Assembly (NCBI GenBank): GCA_018396515.1
Contig: JAGTQJ010000051.1
Coordinates: 187 to 5,892, forward strand
Reading direction: 5' to 3'
DNA from: Candidatus Bathyarchaeota archaeon
Lineage (GTDB): Archaea; Thermoproteota; Bathyarchaeia; TCS64
Length of the DNA: 5,706 bases
Part shown: positions 4,239 to 5,706 of the stretch, piece after piece
How positions within the stretch are numbered: the stretch's first letter is position 1
Layout: each line of letters begins with the position of its first letter
Notes under the pieces: generated by a model
What the model was told of the DNA's origin: nothing
What the model saw: only the letters and a program-made list of their open reading frames with translations
Databases searched by the model: none
Program-made: the position numbers and the translations under genes

Positions 4239-5706
4239 TCATGTAGGTCCCTGACTGGTCCATTCTTTAAGGATGGTTTTATTCACTTTCCCAAGCGGAG
4301 TTCTCGGAAGTGAGTCTACGGCGACTATGCTGTCCGGCACCTCATATGGCTCTAGCATTTTTCTGCAGGTCTCCATCAAGATATCCTTAACATCCTCGAG
4401 CCTCCAGCCTGGACGCAGGACGATGAAGGCCTTGATCTCGGTGGCGCACCTCAGGGGATCTGGAACCCCGACGGCGGCAGCCTCCTCCACGGAGGGATGG
4501 GACATGAGGACCTCCTCGACCCTGGAGGGCCAGACATTATGCCCTGAGGATATCACCCTCTCCTCCTTCCTCTCAACGATGTATATGTAGCCCTCCTCAT
4601 CCATCATGGCAACGTCTCCGGTGTAGAGCCATCCGCCTCTAAGGGCCTGAGCCGTCGCCTCCGGGTTGTTCCAGTATCCCATCATGACCTGCGGCCCGCT
4701 CACCACTAGCTCCCCCTCCCTCCCTGGCGGCATCTCGACCTCCCCGACCTGGAGGTCCACTATCTTAGCCTTTGTATCCGGATATGGCAGGCCTGCCGAG
4801 CCGCGTTTAAAACATGTTTGGGGGGTGCAGTGGGTGACCGGGCCGGCCTCGGTCAACCCGTATCCGTGGTGGACGATCGCCCCTGTGAACTCCCTGAACC
4901 TCTCCTCCACCTTGGAATCCATCCTGGCCCCTCCGGTGACGCAGGTGATAAGGCTCCTGAGGCTGTATCTCCCCCTCTCCGGATGCTCCACGATCTCCTT
5001 GATCATCTTCGGGGTCGCCGGGAAGTGGGTTGCCCGGTATCTCTGGATAGCCCCCATTATCGCCTCGGGCTTCGGGTCCGGGATGAGTATCAGGGTTGAG
5101 CTTGAGAGGATGGGCTCATTCAGGGCTACGGTCATGCCGTAGATGTGGAAGAAGGGTATGGCGCATATGACATAGGGCCAGCCCATGGGGTAGGGTTTGT
5201 GGCTATATCCCCACCCCCTCGCCCAGTGGTAGGACTGGAGGGCGTTTGCAACAAGGTTATAGTGGGTTAGCATGACCCCCTTTGGGGGCCCCGTGGTCCC
5301 TCCTGTATACTGGATGGCTGCGAGGTCCCTCCTTGGATCAACATCGACAGGTCTCCCAAGCCCAGGGCCTCCGAGAAGCTCCTCGAACCTTAGATCCGAT
5401 CTTCGAGAGCCCCTCCGCCTGAGGCTGCTGAGGGCCCTGAGACGCCATGGGAGGTAGGATTCAGCCCTGGCCTCTATCAGCCTGAAACGCTCCGATGGCA
5501 CCTTATCCCTGAACCTGTCGAGGGCGACCACGAGTTCTACACCGGCGTCATCGAGCTCCCTCTCCACCTCCTCCCTCGGATTGAGGGGGTTAACCGCGAC
5601 GACGACACCCCCGGCCGCTAGGGTGGCATAATAGGCGATGGGGAAGTGGGGGGTGTTGGGGAGGATGATCCCCACCCGATCCCCCCTCTCTAGGCCTAGG
5701 GCTGTC
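4239..5706 (-). CDS. AMP-forming acyl-CoA synthetase, FadD-like (partial, N-terminus beyond right edge)
   Basis: This is an adenylate-forming ligase that activates a fatty or other carboxylic acid with ATP to an acyl-AMP and then to an acyl-CoA. About 488 residues are visible. The frame stays open to the right edge, reading TALGLERGDRVGIILPNTP, so the GTG at 5673-5675 is internal to the protein and roughly 60-80 residues are missing. Motifs in order are the ATP loop YTGGTTGPPKG (about 5277-5309), FFHIYG, HHGYGLTEAGP, YTGD, the hinge region VERKEERVISSGHNVWPSRV, and the C-terminal LPRTPLGKVNK with the expected catalytic lysine. All key elements are present, so it should be active. The hinge has ERKEER where DRKKDM or similar is more usual, a mild variation. 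Acyl chain length is not readable; long- or medium-chain acids are most likely from overall similarity to FadD. The gene is convergent with the binding protein, with 68 bases between the second TAA and its TGA, and it has the GC-rich composition of the host-like genes. Confidence 0.93.
   Translation of the reverse strand, partial: TALGLERGDRVGIILPNTPHFPIAYYATLAAGGVVVAVNPLNPREEVERELDDAGVELVVALDRFRDKVPSERFRLIEARAESYLPWRLRALSSLRRRGSRRSDLRFEELLGGPGLGRPVDVDPRRDLAAIQYTGGTTGPPKGVMLTHYNLVANALQSYHWARGWGYSHKPYPMGWPYVICAIPFFHIYGMTVALNEPILSSSTLILIPDPKPEAIMGAIQRYRATHFPATPKMIKEIVEHPERGRYSLRSLITCVTGGARMDSKVEERFREFTGAIVHHGYGLTEAGPVTHCTPQTCFKRGSAGLPYPDTKAKIVDLQVGEVEMPPGREGELVVSGPQVMMGYWNNPEATAQALRGGWLYTGDVAMMDEEGYIYIVERKEERVISSGHNVWPSRVEEVLMSHPSVEEAAAVGVPDPLRCATEIKAFIVLRPGWRLEDVKDILMETCRKMLEPYEVPDSIVAVDSLPRTPLGKVNKTILKEWTSQGPT

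Noticed and set aside
4666..5142. Open frames on the + strand within the acyl-CoA ligase (also 4273-4590, 4818-5099 and 5272-5457)
   Set aside because: All lie antisense to the ligase, whose ATP-loop, YGLTE, TGD and GKVNK motifs are unambiguous. Their products resemble no known protein pattern and they lack promoters.
5673..5675. GTG as the true start of the acyl-CoA ligase
   Set aside because: The frame continues to the right edge with the family-typical sequence LGLERGDRVG, so this valine is internal and the gene is cut by the window.

Overview
The window looks like chromosomal DNA of a moderately GC-rich archaeon, most likely of the Thermoproteota/Bathyarchaeia type. This placement is inference from four things: heavy use of AGG/AGA for arginine and ATA for isoleucine, TATA-box promoters placed about 26-35 bases before start codons (near-leaderless genes), a two-subunit class I fumarase, and a LivK-like binding protein of a style I associate with bathyarchaeal genomes. 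No rRNA, tRNA, CRISPR array, transposase or complete insertion sequence is visible.

Left part (1-1057, + strand): the last 54 codons of a class I fumarase/tartrate-dehydratase beta subunit, followed with an ATGA stop/start overlap by a complete alpha subunit. The pair is one operon in beta-then-alpha order and forms one [4Fe-4S] hydro-lyase. The alpha subunit keeps all three cluster cysteines but has CQSPG where the family usually has CQDTG.

Next (1058-2253, + strand): a short AT-rich spacer with a TATA box, then an M42 (TET-type) metallo-aminopeptidase with all expected metal and catalytic residues. The promoter position and the family N-terminus both favour a start at 1171. Just after its stop is a 14-bp inverted repeat with a 27-base loop (2264-2318).

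Middle (about 2341 to 3240, + strand): a strikingly AT-rich island (individual 60-base lines of 18-30% GC, against about 55-63% in lines sampled from the flanking genes). It holds an unrecognised 128-residue secreted protein and the first third of a LivK-like, membrane-anchored, coiled-coil-bearing solute-binding protein. GC content jumps to about 60% inside that gene between about 3210 and 3300, so the gene looks like a mosaic. The same gene has an in-frame TAA at 4060-4062. The family's conserved C-terminal tail continues in the same frame to a second TAA at 4168-4170, so the gene is probably a recent pseudogene, a truncated allele or a consensus error. No permease or ATPase genes accompany it.

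Right part (4239-5706, - strand): an AMP-forming acyl-CoA ligase (FadD-like) that converges on the binding protein and runs off the right edge, lacking only its N-terminal region.

The fumarase, peptidase and ligase are ordinary central, proteolytic and fatty- or organic-acid metabolism. The notable part is the AT-rich, mosaic, interrupted transport-like locus in the middle.
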